A DNA stretch of 64,000 nucleotides, from contig OW121744.1 of assembly GCA_933228675.1 (NCBI GenBank), positions 59,780,928-59,844,927 of the forward strand, given 5' to 3'. Below, one piece after another: positions 1 through 10,472 of the stretch. Every line of letters begins with the position of its first letter. Within the stretch, counting starts at the first letter, position 1. Under the pieces are notes generated by a model. That model made no database searches, was not told the origin of the DNA, and saw only the letters and a program-made list of their open reading frames with translations. Both the position numbers and the translations under genes were made by a program. Source of the stretch: Stomorhina lunata. Taxonomy: Eukaryota; Arthropoda; Insecta; Diptera; Rhiniidae.

Positions 1-202
1 AAGCAACTGTAAAATCTTTAATGGGAGGGTTTCCGAAAAAAGTCGATAATTTTGCAAAACCCGAGTACTAAGTAAACATTTTAATGCTAAATGATTTTGT
101 ATAATATGTCATTATATTTGCGTATTTTGTAGAGTTTTTATATTAAAAGGTTTGATTTTTATTTAAGAAAATCCAACTACAAATTTTATTTAGAGCACTC
201 TT
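1..202 (+). mobile_element. 3' end of a DD37E Tc1/mariner-like element
   Basis: The first 200 bases match the end of the fuller copy at 20013-21287: the last transposase codons (to the TAA near 70), the 3' UTR, and the terminal inverted repeat ending GAGCACTCTT at 193-202, followed by the TA target dinucleotide. This copy keeps about 20 bases (near 100-120) that the 20 kb copy lacks, so the two are independent insertions. The rest of the element lies left of the window. Confidence 0.85.
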
Positions 203-644
203 TAATGCTGGATTTAAAGTTCGAGTTAGAGTTTTAACCACAATCGCTCAGATTTCCAACGAGTAATTTTTAAGGGTAATAATAATAACTTTGCATTCAA
301 ACCTGATATTTTAACATTTATGTAAAGTTTAGGAAAATTCAGCGATTTGAAATAAAAGTGAAATCTGATGCCAGGTCTATCAGGGTATAAAGAAATATTG
401 ACATTAAATACAGCTGTTTCTAACAATGGCTTTCTGTCGTCTAAGTTTCGTTGGCTGAGTTGTGATTTAGAACGATTGAGCTTAGAGTTTGCAAAAAAAC
501 CGTGAAAATGAGAAACCGCGGGTTCGGGTTTAAAACACCCAAAACCGGCCGGTTTCGGTTCGTTTTTCGGTTTTTTAAATAAAACTATTTTGATTTAAAT
601 TTTTAGTAAAATTTAGATAATTTTATTAACACAAAGTAAAGTTA
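203..644. other. AT-rich sequence without recognisable gene
   Basis: No coding pattern or repeat was recognised apart from a short CGGTTT/CCGG-rich patch near 515-570. Confidence 0.5.
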
Positions 645-1442
645 CCCAGCAAAACTTTGGTAATGGCAAGTACTCTGATAACTGGTTACCTTGTAACGAC
701 TACAACATATCCGAATAAATAATAAGTTATTACAGAAGTTCTTATTTGTAATTAAGATGGTAATTTAAACTGAATGGCCCCGGTTCAAATCCCACCAAGG
801 GCAACAATTTTTTTTTAGTTTTTTTTTTTATTAAAAGAGTCTTTTTAAATGATTTTTGAATTTTAAGAACTTAAATATTATCTTCTGTAAAAAAAATTTG
901 TAAAACTAACTCACGTTAATGAAAAAATACCATCCTAAGTCAATTTTGATTATGTAGGGGATGTTGAATACCAAACACGATTCTAATTGGTCTTAACTTG
1001 GTAAGCCCAACTTATCTGGGTCATCCTTCATCTCAACTGTGGACACACACCTCCTCATGGTATCACCCGGGGAGCTAGTTTAACACCCATTAATATTGTG
1101 AGTTAACATGTTCCGAGAGTTGTCCCATAAGATCGATAAAAATGGGTTAGGATTACGGGCTAGTAACCCTCTCTTGAAAAAAAATACAATGAAGAGGATA
1201 AAATTAGAATTGAAATGTCCCACTACCTAATGTTAGAGGAGGATGTCCGAAACTTCGATAGAAAGACCAAGTAGAGGAACATTTTTCAAAGCTTGGCCTA
1301 TAAAATTGGAGAATATTCACACAAGATCGAAATCCATGGAATTCTAAAATATGCTCGGACTTTGACCTTAACAGGTTGTAACATTTAAGTAAGTAAGAGT
1401 CAATCTTATGTAAAAACTTATACAAAAAAGAAGATTTAAATT

Positions 1443-2035
1443 CCCAGTAAAAAATATATGAATTAATCCATAACCGAGCAATGACTTGTTCATCCATTTG
1501 GAGTAATAAGCGAGCTATCGAAACTTTTTATTTTGTTTTGTTGTTTATGCCTCGCTTACTACTCCAAATGGATCAACAAGGGATGCATCATTTTTTTTTT
1601 TCTTTGACATAACAAAAAATATTTTGCTCAAATTAAATTGGAATGGATAAAAAAATAAACAGATACAAATTTGTTTACTTTTTTTTGTTTCGGTAATTGG
1701 TACTTTTCAATTGCTGTTTTAAATAATATGTATTGCAGAAGCACTTAAAAACACGTTTCCAATATAAATAAAAATCAATATTTTCTTATATTTGTAAAAA
1801 ATTACCAAATTTGTATTTTATATGAATGCTCCTTTAGGAGACAAAAACGATTACTCCCTCTGTCGTCATTTTCAAGACTAAAGGGAGTACTCCATAAGGA
1901 GCTTAAAAGGAGTACTCGTATCTGCGGACATGCTGTGTTAAAAATCCTATGAGTTTCGGAGTTTTATGAAGTAATCCATTACTCGCAAAGGAGCGGTCCA
2001 AGAGTACTCTTTGGATGATCCTATTTTTTACTGGG
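1443..2035. mobile_element. Nested CCCAG-ended MITE (593 bp)
   Basis: The element starts CCCAGTAAAAAATA and ends TATTTTTTACTGGG, a perfect 14-bp terminal inverted repeat. Comparison with the undisturbed sister copy near 51570 (AAATTGTTTAAG) shows that everything between is an insertion, with TT on both sides as the only possible target duplication. It has no coding capacity. Confidence 0.8.
1492..1573. repeat. Internal hairpin of the nested MITE
   Basis: Arms at 1492-1514 and 1551-1573 are near-perfect inverted copies (CATTTGGAGTAATAAGCGAG and its complement with one mismatch), separated by a 36-base loop rich in T. Confidence 0.8.
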
Positions 2036-2168
2036 TTGCTTAAGTTTTAAAATAATTTTAAAAAATTTAAAAAAAAAATCAGGGAAAAACAAAGTTATTT
2101 TCACATGATTTTGGATCTAAAAATAAAAATTGTTTATATTAATTATAAGCTGCTAAGTTTTCAACATA

Positions 2169-2236
2169 TGAAGTAGCTCAGTGGAAGAGTCTCTGCCTAG
2201 CAGTCGGAGGGTCTGGGTTTGAGCCCGCATGGGATC
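2169..2236 (+). other. tRNA-like segment (Ala-AGC-like) inside CCCAG copy A
   Basis: An A-box-like TAGCTCAGTGG and a B-box-like GGGTTTGAGCCC are correctly spaced, with a loop CTAGCAG that puts AGC in the anticodon position. The acceptor ends do not pair, and the same segment recurs inside the other two CCCAG copies (51760-51829 and 57223-57293), so it is a tRNA-derived part of a transposon, not a functional tRNA gene. It could still recruit Pol III. Confidence 0.6.
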
Positions 2237-2485
2237 ATAAAAAAATTTTGTATTTCGTTTAAAAATATATATTTTTAATAAAACAACAACAAAAAAGTTG
2301 TTGCTGTTGTTGTTGTTGCTTTTAAATTGCTTACCCAAGTCATTACTTTTCTGCAATTGGTAAGTACTTGCCTCCAATGACATCCCCATGTTAATGTAAT
2401 GACTTAAACAGCAAATGAGTAAGTAGTTCGTGTTCAATAGTTTAACTGTTTAACTCATTATTTGGTAATGAAAAGTTTTACTGGG

Positions 2486-3284
2486 TATATTTATTAAAGC
2501 TCATATTTATAATTTAGTACTAAAATTCAGGAAATGAATTCACGTTTTCTAAATATGAGGAATAGGATTTCTAAATACGAGGGATTTCTTAAATAAGTCT
2601 TGTTTCTTTTAGAGAAACTGCAGAGCCCCTTTAGCTTGTATAATATTTGCATCCAAGCGACAAATTGCTTTAATAGTCATTTCTACGAACAGCAAAGAAT
2701 CGGTTTTGAATGATTCAAAGTTTCATCGCCTCCATGTTTAAAATTGTCTTCACTTTCGTCGGTTTGAAATTCATCCACATCTGGATTTATAAAAAAATCT
2801 TCATAAAAAACATCAGTGAATGCAAGATGAATTCCGTGTACCAACAAATATATTGTTTATATAACTAAAGCAGCTGACGATTGTCACTTTAACAAAAACA
2901 AAATACATGTAAATTTTACTCAGTCGTCGGCCGCTTTAGTTTATAAGCCCCGCTTCCAAAAAAAATTGTTTAAACAAAATTAAACACAGACATTTTTCTC
3001 AAATTAGAAAAAACTTCAGATACATATTTACACATCGTGTTTATTTGTTCTTTATGAAAAATTAATAAGTTTAATAAATGTTGATGGAGGGTACAAATAG
3101 GGTTCACGGCTTACAGATGCGTCAGATATAGCCTTTCGTGAGCAAATGTCAACCTCAAGCTTTCCATGATCTTTTAAATGATCCAACGAAAGCTAGAGGC
3201 AAGTTTGGAGACCTGCATGCAACACCAGGCCAATCATCTGCCGAAGCTGAAAATCAACGTTTTACTGCAAAAAGAAAAATAAGA
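2486..3284 (-). other. Possible decayed coding remnant, otherwise nothing recognised
   Basis: On the minus strand about 2630-2830 reads as a short acidic stretch (DVFYEDFFINPDVDEF) and then a segment like RLDANIIQAKGALQF, separated by stops and a frame change. It looks like the remains of a transposon protein, but the family is not identified. Confidence 0.25.
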
Positions 3285-3960
3285 TAAATGAATCAAACAA
3301 CAACCCTCGCATCCCCGGATGGAACGTTAATATACTATACCAATCTGGAAAATTAGCACAATTTCCAGCTAAATGTGATCTCTAATAAGCTAGATAGCAA
3401 TATCCGAATGGATTACGGGTATATCGGCTCGTTTAAACACAGATTTGCTAAAACCTTCGTAAGCAACATAACATTGAAGGAAACTTTCTACGATGAACTG
3501 CGACAGACAATTCTGACTTTGACAGCTCGGGGTCGAGAAATGATAATGGGGAACTTATTTTGGAAATTTGTGCAAAATGTTTTTATCCACATAAACCGGA
3601 CCACATATAAACATTAAAATCCAGAGACTCACGATCTACATTACTTACTTAAGTCTTAAAAATGTGAGCGTAGACTTAGCCTCCGACCACTATCTTCTTA
3701 AATCGGAACTAAAACTTGCACTAAGAAGACACAATTTCACAAGGAAAATGAATCGTCTCCAACGAAAAAATATAACATCTCAAAACTTAAATTCAACGAT
3801 ATTACCAATAGATACATTGCCTAAACTTGCCTCTAACGATTATGAACAAAGACGATAAATGGAACAAAATTACGGAAATTTTTTTGTTGGTCATACCAAA
3901 AAGAAAAGAATATCCATCCGAAACATTCTGGAATTTCATTGAGCAAAGACGACAAACGCA
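3285..3960 (+). pseudogene. Decayed LINE endonuclease-domain fragment
   Basis: Several plus-strand frames read like the end of an apurinic-type endonuclease domain of a non-LTR retrotransposon. The clearest part is near 3664-3720 (DLASDHYLLKSELKLAL), which corresponds to the SDH motif block. Frames change and stops interrupt it (ORFs 3375-3617 and 3664-3858), so it is not functional. The RTE-like clade is an inference from other LINE pieces in the window. Confidence 0.5.
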
Positions 3961-3989
3961 ACAACTTCTTCAGATAAAATATGTATATA

Positions 3990-5286
3990 TCGGGTGGTTA
4001 AATTTCAAGGGCCGATGTTGATTTTGAATAAAACACAAACTATTTAGGAAATTATTGTAATTTTATTTTATTATGATATATTGGTATTACTCAATTTTGT
4101 ATGGAACAAAATATCGGCCAAATGGGCGCCACGTCCACGGCGGCACACCTCCATCCGATGGTCGAAATTTTCGATGACCCTGAGGCATAATGGAGGTTCT
4201 ATGCCGTTAATGTGCCGAATTATCTCATCCTTTAGCTCTTGAATTGTTGCTGGCTTATCGACGTACACATTTTCTTTCAAATAACCCCAAAGAAAAAAGT
4301 CCAACGGTGTCAAATCACATGATCTTGGCGGCCAATTGACATCTCCATTACGTGAGATAATACGGCCATTGAATTTGTTGCGCAAAAGAGCCATTGTTTC
4401 GTTAGCTGTGTGGCAAGTGGCACCGTCCTGCTAAAACCACATATCGTCCACATCCATATCTTCCAATTCGGGCCGTTCGTTATCATCTCACGATAGCGAA
4501 CACCATTCACAGTAACTGCCAGACCGGCCTTGTTTTGAAAAAAATACTGCCCGATGATGCCGCCAGCCCATAAACCGCACTAAACAGTCACTCTTTGTGG
4601 GTGCATTGGCTTCTCGACAATCACTCATGGATTCTCATTCGCCCAAATGCGGCAATTTTGTTTATTGACGAATCTACTGAGGTGAAAATGTGCCTCATCA
4701 CTGAAGATGATTTTCTTCGAAAATTGATCATCCACTGTTGCCATTTCTTGCTACCATTCTGCCCATTCACGACGTTTGGAATGGTCAAGAGGCTTTAGTT
4801 CTTGAGCCAATTGCACCTTGTAAGCGTGTAAATGCAAGTCTTTATGCATAATGTTCATCAACGACGAGCGTGAGAGGTGCAATTGTTGGGCACGATGACG
4901 AGTTGATGTGGACTGCTCTTCAGCCACACTATCGCGAACAGCAGCAATATTTTCTGCAGTACGAGCTATACGAGCATGCACTGGTGTTCTCACATCTTCT
5001 AAAGACCCGGTTTGCTCGAATTTTTCCACGATTTTTGCGATTAAACGCACATCTGGACGATCAAATTGACCAAAAAAATCACGAAGTGCACGATATGCAT
5101 TTTGATTTGAACGCCCATTTTCATAATAAGTCTGGATAACTTTAACACGTTGTTGGATTGTGTATCTCTCCATGGTTCAAATTGAGTAAGTCTGAAATAG
5201 AGAAATGTCAAATAAAATTCGGAAAAAAACTTGGTGTTTAGGTGTGGTTCACATTCAACATCGGCCCTTACAATTTAACCACCCTT
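3990..5286 (-). mobile_element. rosa-like (DD41D) mariner element, copy 1
   Basis: Terminal inverted repeats GGGTGGTTAAATTTCAAGGG (left) and the complement of GGGTGGTTAAATTGTAAGGG (right) both continue into GCCGATGTTGA. TA lies on both sides (3988-3989 and 5287-5288). The 1.3 kb between holds a broken transposase read right to left. It shares family features with the better preserved copy at 10473-11720, but the two are clearly different subfamilies. Confidence 0.85.
4071..5173 (-). pseudogene. Broken rosa-like mariner transposase
   Basis: The first part (4751-5173, start MERYTIQQRVKV) carries the N-terminal helix-turn-helix region. The last part (4071-4394) carries NWPPRSCDLTPLDFFLWG with the third catalytic Asp of the DD41D catalytic triad. 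The middle, which should hold the first Asp and the QQDGATCH block, is split among frames by stops and indels; a piece reads at 4310-4510. It would have encoded the cut-and-paste transposase that binds the element's own ends. It is not functional as it stands. Confidence 0.8.
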
Positions 5287-6419
5287 TACATTGAATTAAT
5301 AATAAACTGGCGTCAAAAGCTGAAATTGCAGCTAAAATAAGGGAGCCTTAAAACTGTGTACGAAACAATTAGAAAGCTTCTGGAAAAGAAAATCTTAAAT
5401 CAGCCAACACATTAACACCACTCTCAACATATCCAGCAGCTCAAATTAATGATGGATCTTCAGATTTCGATGAAATGTTTTAGAATAACATGCGCTTGGA
5501 TTTTCTGAGCTATTTTCCAATTTCGTAGGCCAAGCTTTGGAAGATTTTCTTCTTCTTGGTCTTTCCATCGAAGTTTCGGAAGTCCTCTTTTTACATTAAG
5601 GTGTCCATTTTTATTAAAATTTAAAATTTTTCATAGCAATTGTTTTTTCCACAAGTGGGTTACTAGCTCTAACCCATATTTTTATAGTTTCATGGGAGAA
5701 CTCTGACAGGTGTTAAGGTAGCTAACCAGGAGATAACGCGAGGAGGTCAGTGTCCACAGTTGAGATGAGGGATAGACCAAGATAAGTCTAAGCTTACCAA
5801 ATGAAGACTAATCAACACCGTGTTCAACATCCTCTACATCACCCAAACGAACAACTACTTCAAATTGCTCATTGGGATCGCCAAAATACATTTTTCGTTA
5901 TACCTTCGATGACGTTCATCCACCCATAGAAAATAACGGTGATAGGAGACCAAGATCCGCTAGTACGTTCAGATGGTTATACAAAGATTCTATCAGCCGG
6001 AAATGAAGCAACGGTAGGCATTCGTCAAATGTTCGGAACACAATTTCAGAATTTTATGAACTTCTAGAGTGATTCATGTTTCGATATGATTAATTGAAAA
6101 AAATGAATTGACTGAGCCGCCATGCTTGCAGTTCTATATACAAGAACAGCTAGAAGGATTACAGTTTTCCAATGAAATAATCGAAATACCAGGTTAAAAT
6201 AAGGAAAATTCTGGCATGGGCCACATTTGATCTAAATTCGAGAGTCGTCAAAACTTGGATCGTTTCAAGACATGATTAATTAAAACTTTTGTTTATTTAA
6301 ATCTTTCTTTGAACCCCCTTTATAGCACTTTTGTCTTAGTCGCCAACAAAGCAACAACAAAAGTGTTGGAAATAAAGAAATGATAAAACTGAAAAATATT
6401 TGTGTTGATATTTGTTAGA
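5287..6419 (+). repeat. Gene-free stretch with a diverged copy of the LINE 3' end found in CCCAG elements
   Basis: Bases about 5510-5850 are a diverged version (opposite orientation to copy A) of the segment with TTCGGACATCCTC, the TAACCCAT block and GTCCACAGTTGAGATGA seen in the CCCAG elements. The rest has no recognisable gene. Confidence 0.45.
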
Positions 6420-6660
6420 CACAATAATAATAATTCGTATTTATTCAGTCCCTCAAATTATACATAATGTGTGATTTTCGCTCTGTCTAGAATTAGGGGT
6501 AATCCTCCTGATGAGATGGCCTAACCAACCATAAAAACGCGTCGAGGAAAGGTTTCCCCACCAACATTTTTTGGTTTTATCAAAAAACTATTTATAACAA
6601 TAATAAATAATTGTAATAAATTGGGATTCTTAGTGCAATACACTACAGTAAAACTTTTTA
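6420..6660. repeat. Dispersed repeat, family X, copy 1
   Basis: Contains ACCAACCATAAAAACGCGTC, a CACCAACATTTTTTGG block, a TTTATCAAAAAACTA block and TTGGGATTCTTAGTGCAATA. The same blocks recur in the opposite orientation at 22890-23060 and on both sides of an insertion at 24590-25530. Here the target site of that insertion is uninterrupted. No coding capacity. Confidence 0.6.
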
Positions 6661-6835
6661 ATTAAAATTTTTTAATTTTACATACATTTTTTTAATTGTT
6701 ATTGTATGAGTTGAGATTTTATGGATAAGTACTAGAAGAGTGAACTTGAGGTCAATGATTATTAACAAAACATTGGAATTCTTTAGACAAAAATATCGAT
6801 ATATCTTATTTTCTTAAACTAGCAATAATTGTATG

Positions 6836-6837
<2 letters not shown>

Positions 6838-6875
<38 letters not shown>

Positions 6876-6918
6876 CATATATATATATAGAATGACTATC
6901 TCGAAAACGGCTCCAACG

Positions 6919-6953
<35 letters not shown>

Positions 6954-6977
6954 ACTATCTCGAAAACGGCTCCAACG

Positions 6978-7012
<35 letters not shown>

Positions 7013-7040
7013 ACTATCTCGAAAACGGCTCCAACGATTT

Positions 7041-7076
<36 letters not shown>

Positions 7077-7104
7077 ACTATCTCGAAAACGGCTCCAACG
7101 ATTT

Positions 7105-7140
<36 letters not shown>

Positions 7141-7175
7141 ACTATCTCGAAAACGGCTCTAACGATTTTGATAAA
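6838..7175. repeat. Minisatellite of about 65-bp units with TA tracts
   Basis: Five successive copies of the unit GAATGACTATCTCGAAAACG followed by GCTCCAACGATTTT are separated by (TA)n tracts of varying length. The last unit runs directly into the Helitron-like repeat whose end it resembles, so the array seems to be an expansion of that element's end. Confidence 0.85.
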
Positions 7176-8515
7176 ATTTGGACAGTGGGTATCCTTTTTG
7201 ATGAATAGGTCGAACAAGAAGGGACTTTTGGAACCTTTGCCTCTAAGAGGGTATAGAAACAAAATTTAAATTACGTTTTAAACAGCTATGAAAATAAACG
7301 GACAGGTGTTTGGTACTTTTTTGAAACTATGTACGATAATGGGTACAAAAGGGTGAAAATAGTTTTTTTGGTACCTTTTTAACCCACTCTTATATTTTAA
7401 ACTAAGGAATATAGAAAGAAACTTTGTACTGCAATCAATAGATGTGAAAGAAACTTTAAACACGTATTTGGTGCTTTTTTGATTTTGGGGCCAAAATGGG
7501 TAAAAAAGGGATAAAATGATGACTTAACATCTCAAAAAGTAATATGAATTGAAACATTATGTTAACTGCGTTTTAATAAAATGTACCGAATTCAATTGGT
7601 ACCAAAGAAGTATCAAATATGCATATGGAACTTTTTTTAATTAAGGGGATAAAAAGGTGAAAAAATTAGTAATGTTATACCTTTTAAACAAATGAATGTT
7701 TGTCTGTATGTATGTTCTTTATAGAATAGTAAACTGTGCATTTGATCATGTTATGCTCTTTAGCAAAGATGTTGCGGATAAGCCGGCGAAGGTTTTAAAG
7801 TTGATAAGACTAATTTCCGATAGATGGCGTCACTGAAAATTACTAAAAATTAATTAAATCGTAAATAGTACATTTGATCATGCTACAATCTTTAACAAAG
7901 TTGTTGCACATGAGCCGACGAAGGTTTCTTAGTTGGTATGAAGAAATTTCGACAGGTGGCGCTACTGAAATTTACTCAAAGTCAATTTTATCGTAAGCTG
8001 TACATTTAATCATGCTATAATCTTCAGCAAAGTTGTTGCGGATAAGCCGACGAAGGTTTATGAATTGGAATGAGCAACGTCCGATAGGTGGCGCCACAGA
8101 AAATTACTCAAAGTGAATTAAATCGTAAACTGTGCATTTGATCATGTTATAATCATAAGCAAAGTTGTTACGCATAAGCAAACGAAGGTTTCTTAGTTGG
8201 TATGAACAACTTCAGGTGGCGCCACTGAAAACTACTTAAAATGAAATAAATCATAAACTGTGCATTTGATCAGACTATAATCTTTAGCAAAGTTGTTGCG
8301 CATTAGTCGACGGAGGTTTCTGTTGGTATGACCAATTTCCAAAATTATTAAAATGAGTTAAACTGTAAACTATGCAAACTATGTGTTGGTCGGACAAAAT
8401 AAATAAAATAATTCAATATTAACTTTAGAAAATAAAATATATAAAAACTTTCAAATTTGCCTCAAAATGCTTATAATAAAGCTCCGAGCAAGGCTCGATC
8501 AACCAGGTACTAACA
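7135..8515 (+). mobile_element. Helitron-like non-autonomous repeat, forward copy
   Basis: From GAATGACTATCTCG to CAACCAGGTACTAA. The inverted copy at 31657-33095 gives the same ends. The middle is a tandem array of about five units of 115-130 bp, each with a GATCATGCTATAATC block, AAAGTTGTTGCGCATAAGCC and GGTGGCGCCACTGAAAA. Near the end is the hairpin CGAGC-AAG-GCTCG about 12 bases before a terminal CTAA, the layout of Helitron 3' ends (hairpin followed by CTRR). No target-site duplication was seen. The Helitron assignment is inference. Confidence 0.6.
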
Positions 8516-8599
8516 ATTAAAGATCCAACTGTAAATGGCAAAGATATAACGAAAAATGTATTTTGTCGACCCAAATGTGCAGCAAAAAAAACCTTGTTT

Positions 8600-10231
8600 T
8601 ATACCCACCATCAAAAAGAATGGGGGTATATTGAGATTGTCATTCCATTTGTAATTTCCTTAATATTGGTTCAAAAATCAAAAACGATATATATTCTGAA
8701 TCCTTATGAAATTCTAAGACGATTGAGCTATGTCCGTCTGTCTGTCTGTCTGTCTGTTGAAATCACGATAACGTCTAAACGAAAAGAGCTAGCTAACTGA
8801 AACTTAGCAAAAACATTATTTATCTATGAGAAAATTTTGGTATTGAAATTGGGCAAAATCGGTTAGCATTTGGCCATAGCTCCCGTATAACCTCGTCTAG
8901 GCTAATCGCTTATTTGCTAATAAATGACAAATTATGACAGTTATGATGACAAAATTTGGTATCTAGAAGTTTTAGATAAGCACTAGGCAGCATATAAAAT
9001 TTCATCGAAATCGGTTCACATTTAGCCATAGCTCCCATACAAAAAACTTACGAAAACAGGCTAAATTTCACCCAAAATACACTTAAATGCCAATAAATCT
9101 AAAAGTATAACAGATATAACCTCTAAATTTGGCACAAGAAAGTCTTATGTCAATGCCAGCCAGTGTGCAAAATTTCGTCACAATCGGTCACCATTTGACC
9201 ATAGCTCCCTTATAAAAAACTTATGGAAACACAAAAATACATAAAGAAAAGGTTGTTTATGTCCGTCCGTCCGTCAGATAAAAGCGCCTTAACGAAAAGA
9301 GCTAGAGGGACAAAATTTTACAAAAGTATTTTGGATATCTTGAAAAAGATGTGTGTTGAAAATGGACACAATCGGTTCAAATTTAGTTAGAGCTCCCATA
9401 TAACCCCGCCCCGGGAAACACATTAATGCTGATAAATTGAATACAATTGTAATAGCTATGACGATTAAATTTAAAATAGGGAAGTTTTATGCAATTTTTG
9501 ATCAGTTTATCAAATTTTATAGGAATCAGTCCATATTTGACTTTAGCTTTCATGTGAAAAACACTCACGGAAACCAAAAATTTTAGCAAAGGCCAGTTAA
9601 AAGCTATTAAATTAGAAACTATGATAGCTATGGTCACTAAATTTTGCAAGAATATGCTCTCTATATATACCAGCCAGTGTGTAAAATTTTGTTATAATCG
9701 GTCAACATTTGGCTATAATTCTTATATATATAACATCCCCTTTTTATATCTACAATCAAAAAGTTTTGGAGGTACATTCATTATATTAAGATTGCACCTA
9801 TGAAATTATATAGGCATCAATCAATGTTCAGCCCAGACTTTATATATGATGAATGCATTAGGAACTCATAACGAAATATATGGACCTGTCGTATTACTAT
9901 TAACGTGTTTAGCCTAACTACATATTAATCATAACGAAAAGTATTTAACAACTTATTAATGTAAAACTATACCTGGTTATGAGACCGAATTTTGATCAAA
10001 GTAAATACTGGGGAAACCACTAAAATATTTTTGAATGTTGAACTATAAAGCTACGGAAACCTAATTTAGTCCAAAGGTTTTACCAAATAGCTTGGCGATT
10101 TTTCCAGTTTTGGTGCAGATTTTGAATTAGCTGCACCCTTGTAGATATATGAGATATGTTTCTAAATTTAACACAACTTGATGGTGGGTATATAAGATTC
10201 GGCACAGCCGAATATAACACTCTTACTTGTT
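8600..10231 (+). mobile_element. INE-1/Helentron-like repeat H1, copy a
   Basis: It starts TATACCCACCATCAAAAAG, has a GTCTG/GTCCG-rich run near 8735, and then repeated modules (an ACCATAGCTCCCATA block, AAACTTACGGAAAC, CCAGCCAGTGTGCAAAATTT). Near the end comes the inverted repeat of the start (GATGGTGGGTATA), a hairpin ATTCGGC-ACA-GCCGAAT and the terminal ACTCTTACTTGTT. Other copies are at 45177-46845 (minus) and 48758-49793 (plus, truncated). Subterminal inverted repeats, a 3' hairpin and no target duplication fit non-autonomous Helentrons of Diptera. There is no coding capacity; short ORFs inside are chance. Confidence 0.7.
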
Positions 10232-10472
10232 AATAGTTCGGTTGAAATTATCGAAAAACTTCCTTAGTAAAAGTTTAACGATTTTTTTAAGAGTTTTAAT
10301 TTTCTGATATTAGGGAGGTACATTAGGGTAGTAGGAACTGAGGTCTGATGGATAAATGCTAGAACCGGATATCTGAGACCAATGACTATTAAACCAAAAT
10401 ATTAGCCTTCTCCAGACAAAAACGTGTAGGTATCAATCACACTTTAGCGCCCGTTATTGTAGTAAGCTAATA
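10232..10472. other. Gene-free interval
   Basis: No gene. It is related to 6660-6800 (shared blocks around GGATAAATGCTAGAA and ATTAAACCAAAATATT), so it is probably an old repeat. Confidence 0.4.

Larger units (their letters stand above)
645..2485 (+). mobile_element. CCCAG-ended non-autonomous DNA element, copy A
   Basis: The element begins CCCAGCAAAACTTTGGTAATG and ends with the reverse complement of CCCAGTAAAACTTTTCATTACC, so it has imperfect terminal inverted repeats. TA lies on both sides. The same element occurs at 50775-52071 (plus) and 56975-58265 (minus). Inside are, in order, a B-box-like tRNA segment followed by a T run (about 770-825), a decayed LINE 3' coding end (about 1225-1390, reading like CPKLR...KDQVEEHF), and a second tRNA-like segment (2169-2236). 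It has no transposase. This copy is longer than the others because another CCCAG element sits in it at 1443-2035. Superfamily is unassigned. Confidence 0.75.

Noticed and set aside
2169..2236. tRNA-Ala gene
   Set aside because: Acceptor arms do not pair, and the same segment sits inside three copies of one transposon.
2153..2437. 94-residue ORF repeated at 51770 and 57023
   Set aside because: It recurs only because it lies in the CCCAG element over the tRNA-like and GTT-repeat parts; no protein features.
7014..7262. 82-residue ORF at the minisatellite
   Set aside because: Translation of TA tracts and repeat units.
8735..8760. CRISPR-like short repeats (GTCTGTCTGTC)
   Set aside because: Simple-sequence run typical of INE-1-like repeats; no spacers.
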